In this document: in pieces, positions 37,501-45,546 of the stretch
How positions within the stretch are numbered: position 1 is the stretch's first letter
Layout: every line of letters begins with the position of its first letter
NCBI GenBank assembly: GCA_030606485.1
Contig: JAUWGH010000004.1
Location: 329,392-393,391, forward strand
Length of the DNA stretch: 64,000 bases
DNA from: Promethearchaeota archaeon
Lineage (GTDB): Archaea; Asgardarchaeota; Lokiarchaeia; Sigyniarchaeales; SOKP01
Reading direction: 5' to 3'
The notes under the pieces: model-generated
Told to the model about the DNA's origin: nothing
What the model saw: only the letters and a program-made list of their open reading frames with translations
Databases searched by the model: none
Program-made: the position numbers and the translations under genes

Positions 37501-38983
37501 TAATTTTATTTATATTACTTTTTTGGTTCTCGATTTCAGTTATTTGCGATTCCAAATCTTTTTGAACTTTATTTTCATTTTTAATCTGGTTTTTAATTTC
37601 TGCTATTTTTTCTCGAATTTGCTGCTGTTTTTGTTTAGTTTCATCAACGACTTTATCAATGTCTTCTTCTTCCCCCTTTAGTTTTTCTAGTTCGGTTTCA
37701 AGTTCAACTTTTTTATTCTTATTTCGTTTAATATTATTTTTCAATACCCCAATTTCAGCTTTGAGTGAAGAGACATTTTGTTTTATTGTAGAGATTTCAC
37801 CTTTAAAACCTGCAACAATTTTTGTATGTTCATTAATATCTCCTTCAATTTCTTTATGCTTTGATTGACTAATTTCAAATGAGTTTCTAGAATTTTCTAT
37901 TTCTTTTTCAATATTAGATATATCTTTCTGGACATCTTCAATCAAATCATCAAATGTTTGACCCTCTTCCAAAACCTTTAGCTGTTTTTCAAGGTTCTCC
38001 TTTTTTATTTTTGATTTTTCGAGGGATTGTTTTTCTATTTCCATTGTTGTTTTATTAGAACTAAGTTCTGTTTTAATTTTAGTGATTTTTTCAGAGATAT
38101 CTTCTCGTTCCTTTTCTTTCTCACTTATCGCTTGTTGAAGATTTTCCATTATAAGAGCTTCTTGTTTATAAATATCCTCTTGTCTATCAATTTTTCCTTT
38201 AAATTCTTCAATGATTTCTTGGGTTTTTTCCATATCTTTTTCTAATTGTTCCTCTTCCGCTTGTAATTTGGATATTTTTAAAGCAATTAATTGCGAATTA
38301 TAATGGTTAATTTTTTCATCTAATTCCTTCCATTTTAACGCATCATTTTTTTCTCTCTCAACCTTTTTCAATTGAGAAGATACTTCTGAGAAAATTGCTT
38401 CAAATTTTCCTAAATCACGTTCTGCTTTATCTAATTTTTTAAGAGTAGCATCTCTCATTTCATCATATTTTTCTAAACCGATAAGCGTTTCAATGAATAC
38501 GCGTCTATCAGCAGAATTCATATGAGTTAATTCCACTATTTTTCCTTGTAAAACAAATTGATTTGAGCCATCAGGGTCAATATTTGCTTGTGCTAAAGCA
38601 TTTAGTAATGCTGACCGGGTTGTAGTCTTTCCATTAATTAAATATTTACTTCCTATTGTTTTTCTTACTTCTCTTGCTATTTCAAATGTATCTCCACCAC
38701 CAGGAAATATTCCCTCTGAATTATCAAATGTAATAGCTACCCTTGCAGTTGAGGCAGGCTTTTCTTTTTGGGTTCCAGCAAAAATTAAATCCTTTAGTGA
38801 TTCAGCCCTCATAGTTTTTTTCGATAAACGTCCAAGACAAAAACATAATGCATCGATAACATTCGATTTTCCAGCACCATTTGGACCCACAATACATGTA
38901 AAACCTGGAGAGAGCTTAATCGTAACCGTTCTATCTCCAAAGGATTTGAAACCAGTCATACTGATTTTCTTTATAATAGTCAT
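34553..38983 (-). CDS. smc: Chromosome segregation SMC ATPase lacking a canonical hinge
   Basis: A 1476-residue protein; prokaryotic SMCs are usually ~1150-1200. N-terminal head: MTGFKSFGDRTVTIKLSPGF, Walker A GPNGAGKSN (residues ~33-41). C-terminal head: signature ILSGGEKALVALSFIFA and Walker B FYIMDEIDAALDGPN, with the final VISHREENI. Between them lie about 1130 residues of coiled coil. At mid-length (~680-825), where the globular hinge with conserved glycines should be, there is instead a glycine-poor, helical, Ser/Glu/Ile-rich segment (ESIKAAIQESNFEAISTSAE and following). It is the first gene of smc-scpA-scpB, so it acts with them in condensing and segregating chromosomes. Confidence 0.93.
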   Translation of the reverse strand: MTIIKKISMTGFKSFGDRTVTIKLSPGFTCIVGPNGAGKSNVIDALCFCLGRLSKKTMRAESLKDLIFAGTQKEKPASTARVAITFDNSEGIFPGGGDTFEIAREVRKTIGSKYLINGKTTTRSALLNALAQANIDPDGSNQFVLQGKIVELTHMNSADRRVFIETLIGLEKYDEMRDATLKKLDKAERDLGKFEAIFSEVSSQLKKVEREKNDALKWKELDEKINHYNSQLIALKISKLQAEEEQLEKDMEKTQEIIEEFKGKIDRQEDIYKQEALIMENLQQAISEKEKEREDISEKITKIKTELSSNKTTMEIEKQSLEKSKIKKENLEKQLKVLEEGQTFDDLIEDVQKDISNIEKEIENSRNSFEISQSKHKEIEGDINEHTKIVAGFKGEISTIKQNVSSLKAEIGVLKNNIKRNKNKKVELETELEKLKGEEEDIDKVVDETKQKQQQIREKIAEIKNQIKNENKVQKDLESQITEIENQKSNINKIISDLHSSFSSLNTEIKMNKNQINTLNKKKTEIEEEFKRLSEGKEVQVRIIELMKEKDDFIKNIADIKKQLLQEENTFKKNEQSYELIQMKKNTLESEINEYNTRISNNKTELRILQKNQKNFKREIKNLNLEIKSLSEDLNETNSNVINLSKKKENINKRINELNKEKEALLDRIMVSEEDYDQNKENLTGILQILNILTQNIHISVESIKAAIQESNFEAISTSAEDFKTYIYDIVEMMKIIEEINKEELSDKNIRGSLNSFTQTLNLYIENADSSISQLLTSVKESTDIAVQESTSNIDDFVQDLMEILENVYLALRKLTLSKSQDLYKELEEISESINSQLNELNDHKQKLTVFNSKKESFEQKLSEDKRKLDDFSSQSEEIKNKIIQFENEITEKNKFIDEKNKEKEQLNKEQENIKELKKQFWTIKKEIQDKIDNSQKALDNVLENLQDLKGIQNLLENITEIEENIKSIEKEIVEKNNEIIATNKSIETRKKELEAHQNKIDDLKLEKEKFWGKTAQLQKQIDSENQNLELITDDLRALQNIQRLIDSIEELKTENVDSNNKIDDNNKKIEEQTISQAEIQKQIDEEQITINELKNHKDEEFNKQKEIQKHLKDMNKNLQKQQKDFNELSKNKEREQQIKTLAEEIENSNQLIEQIKKDIEKINETLTEVNNEKIEKQKEIDEIVIKKDESWKKQKEMQNVISSLKADLSMEHSKLNNLESKKIITTDQIETLYERGKDYGALPPVTEELTEQGLQTDIIETQNAKKKLEPVNLKAIDQYDDVKERFDEIDMRRQTIQRERKAILDSIDKIELEKTRNFMKAYHEINRQFSSVFQKLSPGGSAKMILERPDKPFEGGIDIEARPRGKKISSLEILSGGEKALVALSFIFAVQEFYPAPFYIMDEIDAALDGPNVHRVSIVIKEFAKQAQFLVISHREENIINADRIYGVSMQGGITDVFSVDLEKEAKQILELEET

Positions 38984-39102
38984 AAGATGAAAAACCTTTT
39001 GATCTAATATCTTACTTTAATTTAAATAAACACATTTATTTATAATTATTTTCAATTTCTTATAATTTATTTATTGGATTTTATGACACAGAATTTTATT
39101 TT

Positions 39103-39528
39103 TTATGAAATTTTCTCGCATTCTTTATTAATTTCACGCATTACTTTTGCAAAAGAAGCCCATAACTGTTGAGAGAATTGACTTACTAATATGGTATCTG
39201 TTCGTCTTGAATCTAAACATTTTAATTCTTCTTTATGAGATTTAATTTTTGTTTTCCAAATTTCCGAAAAGATTTCCTGTAGATTTATCTTTACTTTTTT
39301 TGCAATTTGTTCATATGTTTCATCGATATCTGCCTCCTTTTGCAATTTTTGAAGTTGTTCATATCTTCTTTTTTCTTTTGCATGCGTTAAATCTTTACAA
39401 TCAATAATAATTTGAAATGGATTTTTTTTACCATATTCGCACCCTTTTAGATCGCACTCATTACATATTTCTTCAAATGAGATTGTATACTGAGAAAGAC
39501 CAGTTATTGAATATTTTAGAGTCGCCAT
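39103..39528 (-). CDS. Hypothetical cysteine-containing helical protein (141 aa)
   Basis: The protein begins MATLKYSITGLSQYTISFEE, then has a cysteine cluster CNECDLKGCEYG (C-x2-C-x4-C) around residues 22-30 and a further Cys near 44, possibly a metal site. The rest is helical and charged. It lies 119 bases upstream of smc on the same strand and may share its regulation. No family was recognised. Confidence 0.55.
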   Translation of the reverse strand: MATLKYSITGLSQYTISFEEICNECDLKGCEYGKKNPFQIIIDCKDLTHAKEKRRYEQLQKLQKEADIDETYEQIAKKVKINLQEIFSEIWKTKIKSHKEELKCLDSRRTDTILVSQFSQQLWASFAKVMREINKECEKIS

Positions 39529-39639
39529 TATCTTATATTTTTTTTTTCTCTTTAATAAATTAAGTGCTTATATCATATTTTAACTTTAATTAACAAGTAA
39601 ATCAATAAGGTTAAAAAATAATTTGATAAGTTATAATAG

Positions 39640-39734
39640 TGCGCCCGGGGGGATTTGGACCCCCGACTTCACGGTTATATCGGCAGTAATTTTTACTTCA
39701 GCCGTGCGCTCTAACCAAGCTAAGCCACGGGCGC
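39640..39734 (-). tRNA. Intron-containing tRNA, best read as tRNA-Ile (GAT); alternative tRNA-Phe (GAA)
   Basis: The gene spans 95 bases: acceptor GCGCCCG/CGGGCGC, D-arm with GGTTAGAGC, anticodon stem CACGG/CCGTG, T-arm GGGGG-TCCAAAT-CCCCC, discriminator A. A 27-base loop replaces the 7-base anticodon loop, so there is a 20-base intron. A bulge-helix structure is visible: helix CGGC/GCCG, 3-base bulges TGA and ATA, and an inner helix AGTAA/TTACT. Cutting after the second bulge base (intron 39698-39679) gives the loop CTGATAA, anticodon GAT, the standard isoleucine loop. A canonical 37/38 intron would give CTGAAGA, a phenylalanine loop, but no bulge-helix-bulge forms there. The D-arm and T-arm sequences also look like archaeal tRNA-Ile. 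Confidence 0.85.
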
Positions 39735-39834
39735 AAAATCTCAAGAAATATATTAATAAGTTTAATAATCTTGGATTTAAATAAAAAATTTACTTTTTTA
39801 ATATATCATAAGAAAAATTTTTATCATTTCTATT

Positions 39835-40437
39835 TTGAAAGCTAAAGTTTGTATTATTTCTGGAACACCCGGAACGGGGAAAACTTTTTTGACAAAACTA
39901 ATTAGTAGAAAAATAAACACATTTTGTGTTTTTTTAAATGAATTAATTATTAATGAAAGACACACATTGAATTATGATAATGCAAGAGAAACATGGGTAG
40001 TAAATGAAAAAACATTGATTCCGCGATTAAAAGAAATCATAAAACTAGAGAAAAGAAGTAAAAATTATGAATTAATTATCATTGAAGGTCATTTATCCGA
40101 TTTAGTTCCTAGTAAATTAATTGATTATGGAATTGTTCTTAGATGCCATCCCAATGTATTAAATAGTAGATTGGAAAAAAGGAATTATAAAGAGGGAAAA
40201 ATTAAGGAAAATGTACAAGCCGAAATTTTAGGTGATTGTGTTTCTTTCCTATTAGAAAAAAAGATAATAAAAACGATTATGGAAATTGATACAACAAATG
40301 AAAATTTTGAAGAAATTGCTGAAGATATGGTTTCAATAATTAAAAATGATAAAGGTTTTGAAAAATATGCGTTAGGAAAGGTAGACTGGCTAGAAGAGTT
40401 ATTTACAAGTAATCGTATGAATGAATTTTTTGAATAA
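39835..40437 (+). CDS. AK6/Fap7-type adenylate kinase-like NTPase
   Basis: A 200-residue P-loop protein. Walker A is GTPGTGKT at residues ~10-17, followed by the family-specific pattern after the second strand: FLNELIINERHTLNYDNARE TWVV (note split), IIIEGHLSDLV (the conserved 'EGH' of AK6), and RLEKRNYKEGKIKENVQAEI, the lid with the 'R.Y...Ki.EN..aE' motif. Fap7/hCINAP proteins have adenylate kinase and ATPase activity and assist 40S/small-subunit ribosome maturation. The start is a TTG at 39835. It is followed 63 bases later by tgtA, so the two may share a transcript in an RNA-biogenesis cluster. Confidence 0.85.
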   Translation: MKAKVCIISGTPGTGKTFLTKLISRKINTFCVFLNELIINERHTLNYDNARETWVVNEKTLIPRLKEIIKLEKRSKNYELIIIEGHLSDLVPSKLIDYGIVLRCHPNVLNSRLEKRNYKEGKIKENVQAEILGDCVSFLLEKKIIKTIMEIDTTNENFEEIAEDMVSIIKNDKGFEKYALGKVDWLEELFTSNRMNEFFE

Positions 40438-40500
40438 AAATAAAATTTTGGGTGCTTTTATTTATTATGAAAAGAAGAAAAATTAAAGGCTAACTATTAA

Positions 40501-42141
40501 TTGCATTTCGAGATTTTAGAAACGGATGGACTCGCAAGAATTGCGAAAATTGAAGTGAACGGTAAAAATCTAATAACACCTAATTTATTTGCTGTAGTTA
40601 AACCTTCAGGGAATTTAATTACCCCGTATGAGCTTAAAAGATTAGGGGTCGATTGTATATTTACAAATGCATATATATTATATCAAAATGAAATTTTAAA
40701 AGAGAGAGCATTAAGGAATGGCATTCACAAATTACTAGATTATGATGGTATTATTGCAACAGATTCCGGAGCTTTTCAGCAATATATGTATAATGACAAA
40801 ATAGATATTAATCCAGAGGACATTGAGCTTTTCCAAGAGAATATTGGTTCAGATTTTCCTGTGATTTTAGATATCCCAGTGCAACCAAATGATACTTACG
40901 AAGTTGCAAAAAATAAAGTTTTAAAAACTATTGAAAGAGCAAAAGAAAACATAAAAAGAAGGAAATATACTAAATCTGAATGGATGGGACCAATTCATGG
41001 CGGAAAATATAAAGATTTGCTCGAAATGAGTGCTAAAGAAATGAGTAAATTAGATTTTGGTATATATGCTATTGGAGGGTTAGTTAAATTTTTTATCGAT
41101 TATCGTTTTGATTTAGTAGTTGATATTTTATTAACTGTTAAGAATAATATTATTCCAAATAGACCATTACATATGTTTGGTTTAGGACTCCCTCAATTTT
41201 TTTCTTTAGCTATTGCTTGTGGATGTGATTTCATGGATTCGGCAGCTTTTATGTTATACGCTAAAGACGAGCGATATTTTACCCTATCCACCGGAACTAA
41301 AAAATTAGGTGAATTGGAAGAGTTTCCGTGCGACTGTCCAGTTTGTTTTAACTTCACTCCCAAAGAACTGATGACTTTCAACAAAAAATTAAGAACAGAA
41401 TTATTGGCAAAACACAATTTACAAGTATCTTATTCAGAATTAAAGACAATTAGACAAGCTATAAGGGAGGGGAAATTATGGGAATTAGTAGAAATAAGAA
41501 CTCGTTCCCATCCAAGTTTAATTAGAGGTTTAAACATATTAAAGAAATATTCTGGTTTTATTGAAAAATATGAAAAAAGATATAAAAAAGGAGGTTTATT
41601 TTACATTTCTTCAGAAACACTTAATCGTCCAATAATTACACGCCTAATAAAGTATATAAAAAACACTTACATTGTTCCTGAATCAGTTAAATACGTTATA
41701 ATATTACCAGAATTAGATGTTAATAGAGAGACTTCTCCAATAATAAAAAAATGGCTTAATTTTATAGAGAATTTTAAGGGAATAAATAGAAAATTGATCC
41801 ATGTGATTTTTATGACAACACTCTTTGGAACAGTACCTTTAGAATTGAGTGATTCTTATCCATTTGGTCAGAATGAATCAATTGCATTTCCAGATCAATC
41901 TAGTGAGCTATATAAAAAATCTGTAAGGGATTCGGTAGATTTTTTCAAAAATTATGCCAAATTTTATCAAAAATGCGGAATTTTGGTTCCAAAAAGCTAT
42001 TATAATCAATTTAATGAAAAAAAAGAATTTATTTCCCATCCAATAGAAGACTTAAAGCCTTATTTAGAAAATAACTTTCATAACAATCTGATTGAAAGCG
42101 ATTCACTAGAAGAAATTTTAATTTTTTTTATTGAAAATTAA
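40501..42141 (+). CDS. tgtA: Archaeosine tRNA-guanine(15) transglycosylase
   Basis: A 546-residue protein. The TIM-barrel transglycosylase domain (~30-330) has the nucleophile region ATDSGAFQQYM, PVILDIPVQPNDT, GPIHGGKYKDLLE, GGLVKFFIDYRFD, and zinc-ligand cysteines CDCPVC around residue 277. Residues ~340-546 form a second domain (GLFYISSETLNRPI, VIILPELDVNRET, LFGTVPLELSDSYPF) like the C1 part of archaeal TGT and archaeosine synthase. No PUA domain is evident. It swaps guanine-15 in the tRNA D-loop for preQ0, the first step to archaeosine. The start is TTG 40501. The trm5 fusion follows after 13 bases. Confidence 0.92.
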   Translation: MHFEILETDGLARIAKIEVNGKNLITPNLFAVVKPSGNLITPYELKRLGVDCIFTNAYILYQNEILKERALRNGIHKLLDYDGIIATDSGAFQQYMYNDKIDINPEDIELFQENIGSDFPVILDIPVQPNDTYEVAKNKVLKTIERAKENIKRRKYTKSEWMGPIHGGKYKDLLEMSAKEMSKLDFGIYAIGGLVKFFIDYRFDLVVDILLTVKNNIIPNRPLHMFGLGLPQFFSLAIACGCDFMDSAAFMLYAKDERYFTLSTGTKKLGELEEFPCDCPVCFNFTPKELMTFNKKLRTELLAKHNLQVSYSELKTIRQAIREGKLWELVEIRTRSHPSLIRGLNILKKYSGFIEKYEKRYKKGGLFYISSETLNRPIITRLIKYIKNTYIVPESVKYVIILPELDVNRETSPIIKKWLNFIENFKGINRKLIHVIFMTTLFGTVPLELSDSYPFGQNESIAFPDQSSELYKKSVRDSVDFFKNYAKFYQKCGILVPKSYYNQFNEKKEFISHPIEDLKPYLENNFHNNLIESDSLEEILIFFIEN

Positions 42142-42154
42142 TTTTTAATAAAAT

Positions 42155-43717
42155 TTGTGGTTTAAGGTGGAGTCTTTAGAAATTATAAAAGCATTCGGCC
42201 ATGCAAATATCCTAGGGGCACATAAAACAACTATTGAGATTACAAAAGATAAAGATTTAACTTTAAGAGGAGAGTGCATAATTGGAATTAAAGCAGATAA
42301 AGCATGTTCTGATTTAAATATTAAATTAAAACAAGAAATTAGGAAAGAAAGTAAATTTAAAGTTGTAATAAAATTAAATGATATAAGTGAAACTTTTTAT
42401 GGATGGGGTCATAAAGATTTAAAATTAATAAATTCTAGAGATATCGTTTTTAGAAAGAGTAATTTCATTTGTGACCGAACAATTTTAATAAATTGCACCA
42501 AATCAAGTCAAGATTTAAGCCGCATCTTGATTGAGAAATTAAAAAATGAAAATCAACTAATTGAAATGACTATTGAATTATCAGATGAAGAAGAAAATAT
42601 TCATTATTTAAAGATTGAGAGAGAAAAATCAAACTCCATTAAAAAATTATTTTCAAAAAAAAAAATTATCGAAAAAAAATATCGCATTTTAAGGAACCAA
42701 GATTATGTTTTATTTCCTTTAAAAGAGGACATTTACACTCAAGAAAAAATTATAAAAATAATTGAACAAAAATCATTTATGGAGATAATTGTTAGCAAAC
42801 CAATAATTAATGAGAAATATAAATTTAAAGATATAATCGGGGAATTAAAAAATAAATTAGATAGCAACTATTTGTATTTAATTCCAAGATCTTTTGACAT
42901 AATTGGGTCAAAAAAATCAAAAAGATTTGCAATTATTGAATTTCCAGAAAGTACAGATATCGAAATAGAAAAATTAGACCAAATTAAAAAGACAATAGCC
43001 GTTGCGTTACTGAATGTAAATAAAAGTATTAATTCAGTTTTTGAGAAAAAAAGTGAAAGAGAAGGAACATATAGAACTAGAAGATTAAAACTTTTAGCAG
43101 GTGAGGAAAGATCAGAAACAATACACAAGGAAAATAACTGTTTTTTTAAATTGGACATTAAAAAAGTATTTTTTTCTCCCAGACTAGTTCATGAAAGGCA
43201 GAGAATAACGCATTCAGGTATTAATGAGAATAATATCGTTTTGGATTTATTTGCTGGGGTAGGTTCGTTTTCAATTCAGATAGCAAAAAAGTGCAATTCG
43301 AGAATTTTTGCTATGGATATAAATCCTGATGCAATTAAATACTTGGAGGAAAACATTAAAATTAATAAAGTTGAGGATAAAATTACTTGTTTTCTCATGG
43401 ATGTTAAAAATCTTCTGAATAAAAATAATGATCTAGGAAAAAGACTCAAAAATAAAATGGATAGAATAATTATGAATTTGCCTAAAAATTCAATAGATTA
43501 TTTAGAAGTAGCATGTAATATGATAAAAAAGAAAGAAGGGATTATTCATTTTTATAGTATATCTGGAGAACCTTATCCTTTAAAAAATATCAATACAAAA
43601 TTTAAATTAAAATTAGAAGAATTGAATTTTAATATTGAGAAAGTCTTAACAACAAAAATTGTTAAAACATATAGTCCCTATAAATATCTAACTGTGATGG
43701 ATGTAAAAATCAAATAA
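42155..43717 (+). CDS. DUF371 domain fused to Trm5-type tRNA m1G37 methyltransferase
   Basis: A 520-residue protein. Residues ~5-145 match DUF371: IIKAFGHANILGAHKTTIEI, LRGECIIGIKADKACSDL and VFRKSNFICDRTILI. Residues ~190-520 match Trm5: RTRRLKLLAGEERSETIHKE, KKVFFSPRLVHERQRI, the SAM-binding VLDLFAGVGSFSIQIAKKC, AMDINPDAIKYLEENIKINK and the catalytic-loop IMNLPKNSIDYL, ending IVKTYSPYKYLTVMDV. Trm5 methylates N1 of G37 next to the anticodon and starts wyosine synthesis. DUF371 is normally a stand-alone archaeal protein of unknown function. The start could be TTG 42155 or GTG 42167. It lies 13 bases after tgtA, so two tRNA modification genes are likely co-transcribed. Confidence 0.88.
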   Translation: MWFKVESLEIIKAFGHANILGAHKTTIEITKDKDLTLRGECIIGIKADKACSDLNIKLKQEIRKESKFKVVIKLNDISETFYGWGHKDLKLINSRDIVFRKSNFICDRTILINCTKSSQDLSRILIEKLKNENQLIEMTIELSDEEENIHYLKIEREKSNSIKKLFSKKKIIEKKYRILRNQDYVLFPLKEDIYTQEKIIKIIEQKSFMEIIVSKPIINEKYKFKDIIGELKNKLDSNYLYLIPRSFDIIGSKKSKRFAIIEFPESTDIEIEKLDQIKKTIAVALLNVNKSINSVFEKKSEREGTYRTRRLKLLAGEERSETIHKENNCFFKLDIKKVFFSPRLVHERQRITHSGINENNIVLDLFAGVGSFSIQIAKKCNSRIFAMDINPDAIKYLEENIKINKVEDKITCFLMDVKNLLNKNNDLGKRLKNKMDRIIMNLPKNSIDYLEVACNMIKKKEGIIHFYSISGEPYPLKNINTKFKLKLEELNFNIEKVLTTKIVKTYSPYKYLTVMDVKIK

Positions 43718-43730
43718 GTAAATATGGTAA

Positions 43731-44777
43731 TTATGATACCTTTCTACCTCTTATGAACGGTTCCATAATTGTTGGTTTAAATAAATTAATTAAATCGATT
43801 GAATCAGTAAAAATTCCAATAGTTTTTTTATGCCTTGTTATTCCGATAGAAATAGTAGCGGAATCTATATTTAAAGCAAAAATACCTTCATTAGAATAAT
43901 TAATAATTTGATATCTTTTTCTTATTTCTTGAATAAATTCATTATCGGCTTGTTCATCAATTTTTCCTGCAACCCAAACATTTACATTTTCATGTAAATT
44001 ATTTAGAATTTCTAATAAACCATATCTTTCGAGATCCCGAATATTTGGTAAAACTAATCGAATATTTCGCTTAGTGTTTTCTATATGGTTTTTGAAATAA
44101 TTTTCCATAGCAGAAATATCTGAAATTATTCCTGTTCCTTGAAAGTTAATATCTTGTTTAAATTCTACTATTTGAGTTTCTTCGTGATCTTTCCGAATTA
44201 TTTTTTGAAGTTCTGCCACTTTTTGCTTATAATTCACCAATTCTTCAAAAATTAACGTTCTGGTTTCTTCCAACTCTTTCTGATTATTAAGATTTTTTTC
44301 AAAATCCATTTGTTTTATTAAAATTTGACTTAAAGCCTTGTTAAATTTGGCTTTTAAATCAGCAATTTTTACCTCTCTCTCTTGCATTTTAAGTTTTAAA
44401 TTAGCATATTCTTGAAGACTTTCATTCTTTACTTCTAAGATTTGTGCTTTTGCATTCAAAAGATCTTCTCGATCTTTTAATAAATATTCATTCTTTTGTC
44501 TATATTCATATAATTGTTGTTTGAGTTTCATTTGCTCTAAAGATAAAATTTTAACCTTTTCTTCCATTTCTTCTGTGTTTTTTATTTTAATCTCCATTAA
44601 TTTCATTTCTGAATTTATTGCTTTCAAATCTCCTTCAAATTTAACTTTTGCAATTTTGGTTTCATTTAATTCTGACTTCAATTGTGATATTTTTTCATTT
44701 AAATGGATAATAAAACCTTCTTTTTCTTTTAATTCTTTCTGGAGGTTTTTTATTTCAAGTTCATTTTCTAAACTCAT
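43731..44777 (-). CDS. Coiled-coil protein with C-terminal sensor-like domain (348 aa)
   Basis: Residues ~1-205 are an uninterrupted coiled coil. Residues ~215-348 form a compact alpha/beta domain (ISDISAMENYFKNHIENTKR, NIRLVLPNIRDLERYGLLEI, NVNVWVAGKIDEQAD, ATISIGITRHKKTIGIFTDS). That pattern resembles the PLD-like/TrmB-type effector domain found in archaeal regulators, in which 'a...I....P......l...L' precedes a ligand loop; the HKD catalytic motif is not present. It is convergent with the trm5 fusion gene. The function is unknown. Confidence 0.65.
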   Translation of the reverse strand: MSLENELEIKNLQKELKEKEGFIIHLNEKISQLKSELNETKIAKVKFEGDLKAINSEMKLMEIKIKNTEEMEEKVKILSLEQMKLKQQLYEYRQKNEYLLKDREDLLNAKAQILEVKNESLQEYANLKLKMQEREVKIADLKAKFNKALSQILIKQMDFEKNLNNQKELEETRTLIFEELVNYKQKVAELQKIIRKDHEETQIVEFKQDINFQGTGIISDISAMENYFKNHIENTKRNIRLVLPNIRDLERYGLLEILNNLHENVNVWVAGKIDEQADNEFIQEIRKRYQIINYSNEGIFALNIDSATISIGITRHKKTIGIFTDSIDLINLFKPTIMEPFIRGRKVS

Positions 44778-45142
44778 TTATTTCTTCACAAATAAAAGAT
44801 GATTATTATTATAAGTTTAGAGAAGCGATTATTAAAACTCTTTTGAATAATAAAAAATTTTTTATATTATTAATTATCATCGAGAAATTTATCTTTTAAG
44901 TTTATTAATTTAATTAAAATTGGCCAAAAAACCATTTCGTATTATTTAGACACTGGGTTTAATAGGATTGAATGTTTTAAAATTAACTTAATGATTTTAC
45001 CTTTTATTGTTTTTTTTATGTTTTAAAACACCAAAATTATTTTTACAATGAAATCATATCATCTTTTTAATTTAAAAGAAAAATTTAACTTAAATGACCT
45101 TTTCTTTAAAAATAGATTTAGATTAAAAATAATTCTATCAAT
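44778..45142. other. Intergenic region, 365 bases
   Basis: AT-rich spacer between the divergent coiled-coil gene and tRNA-Arg. No credible gene or hairpin is seen; short frames near 45050 run into the tRNA and are not convincing. Confidence 0.5.
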
Positions 45143-45251
45143 GGACCTATAGCCTAGCCTGGATTTAAAGATTTATTAAGACCTTCAAATGGGCACATAG
45201 GGTATCGGACTTCTAATCCGAGGGTCGGCGGTTCAAATCCGCCTAGGTCCG
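45143..45251 (+). tRNA. tRNA-Arg (anticodon TCT) with D-loop intron
   Basis: The acceptor GGACCTA/TAGGTCC, anticodon stem TCGGA/TCCGA with loop CTTCTAA (anticodon TCT) and T-arm GGCGG-TTCAAAT-CCGCC form a normal tRNA, with discriminator G and no encoded CCA. The D-arm is interrupted by a 34-base intron at 45163-45196. A bulge-helix-bulge is visible: outer helix CCTA/TAGG, central helix GCCT/GGGC, bulges around GG^A and AC^A, and an inner helix ATTTAAAG/CTTCAAAT with one mismatch. Splicing at the bulges restores a 75-base tRNA with the D-loop AGCCTGGATA and D-stem GCCT/GGGT. The intron lies far from the usual 37/38 site. Confidence 0.93.
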
Positions 45252-45278
45252 CTAATTTAAGGATTCCTAAAATTCTTG

Positions 45279-45332
45279 AAGTAATTGAACTATTAATATA
45301 ATATTGAGTTATCTAATCCCCTTCAATTACTT
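45279..45332. repeat. 11-bp inverted repeat downstream of tRNA-Arg
   Basis: AAGTAATTGAA (45279-45289) and its exact complement TTCAATTACTT (45322-45332) flank a 32-base loop. It sits between tRNA-Arg and a strong Shine-Dalgarno-like GGAGGTG. It could form a transcript hairpin. Confidence 0.5.
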
Positions 45333-45345
45333 CTTGGAGGTGTTA

Positions 45346-45399
45346 ATGATTCTATATGTTCAAATCGTTATAATTATTCTATTTTTAGAATTAGAGTAA
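45346..45399 (+). CDS. Possible 17-residue hydrophobic mini-protein
   Basis: An ATG lies 3 bases after GGAGGTG, the best ribosome binding site match in this part of the window. The frame encodes MILYVQIVIIILFLELE and then stops. The hydrophobic character would suit a membrane peptide or a leader, but the frame is so short that only the ribosome site argues for it. Confidence 0.25.
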   Translation: MILYVQIVIIILFLELE

Positions 45400-45546
45400 G
45401 GTTTTTTTGATATTGTCGGTAATATACTCAAATAAAATCGTGTAAAATTAATAATTCATTAATATCTTAATTTTATTAAGAATAATTAGTTATTTCTTTT
45501 TATAAATCTAATATTAAATTGAATTAATAATTTTAAAGTTATTTTT

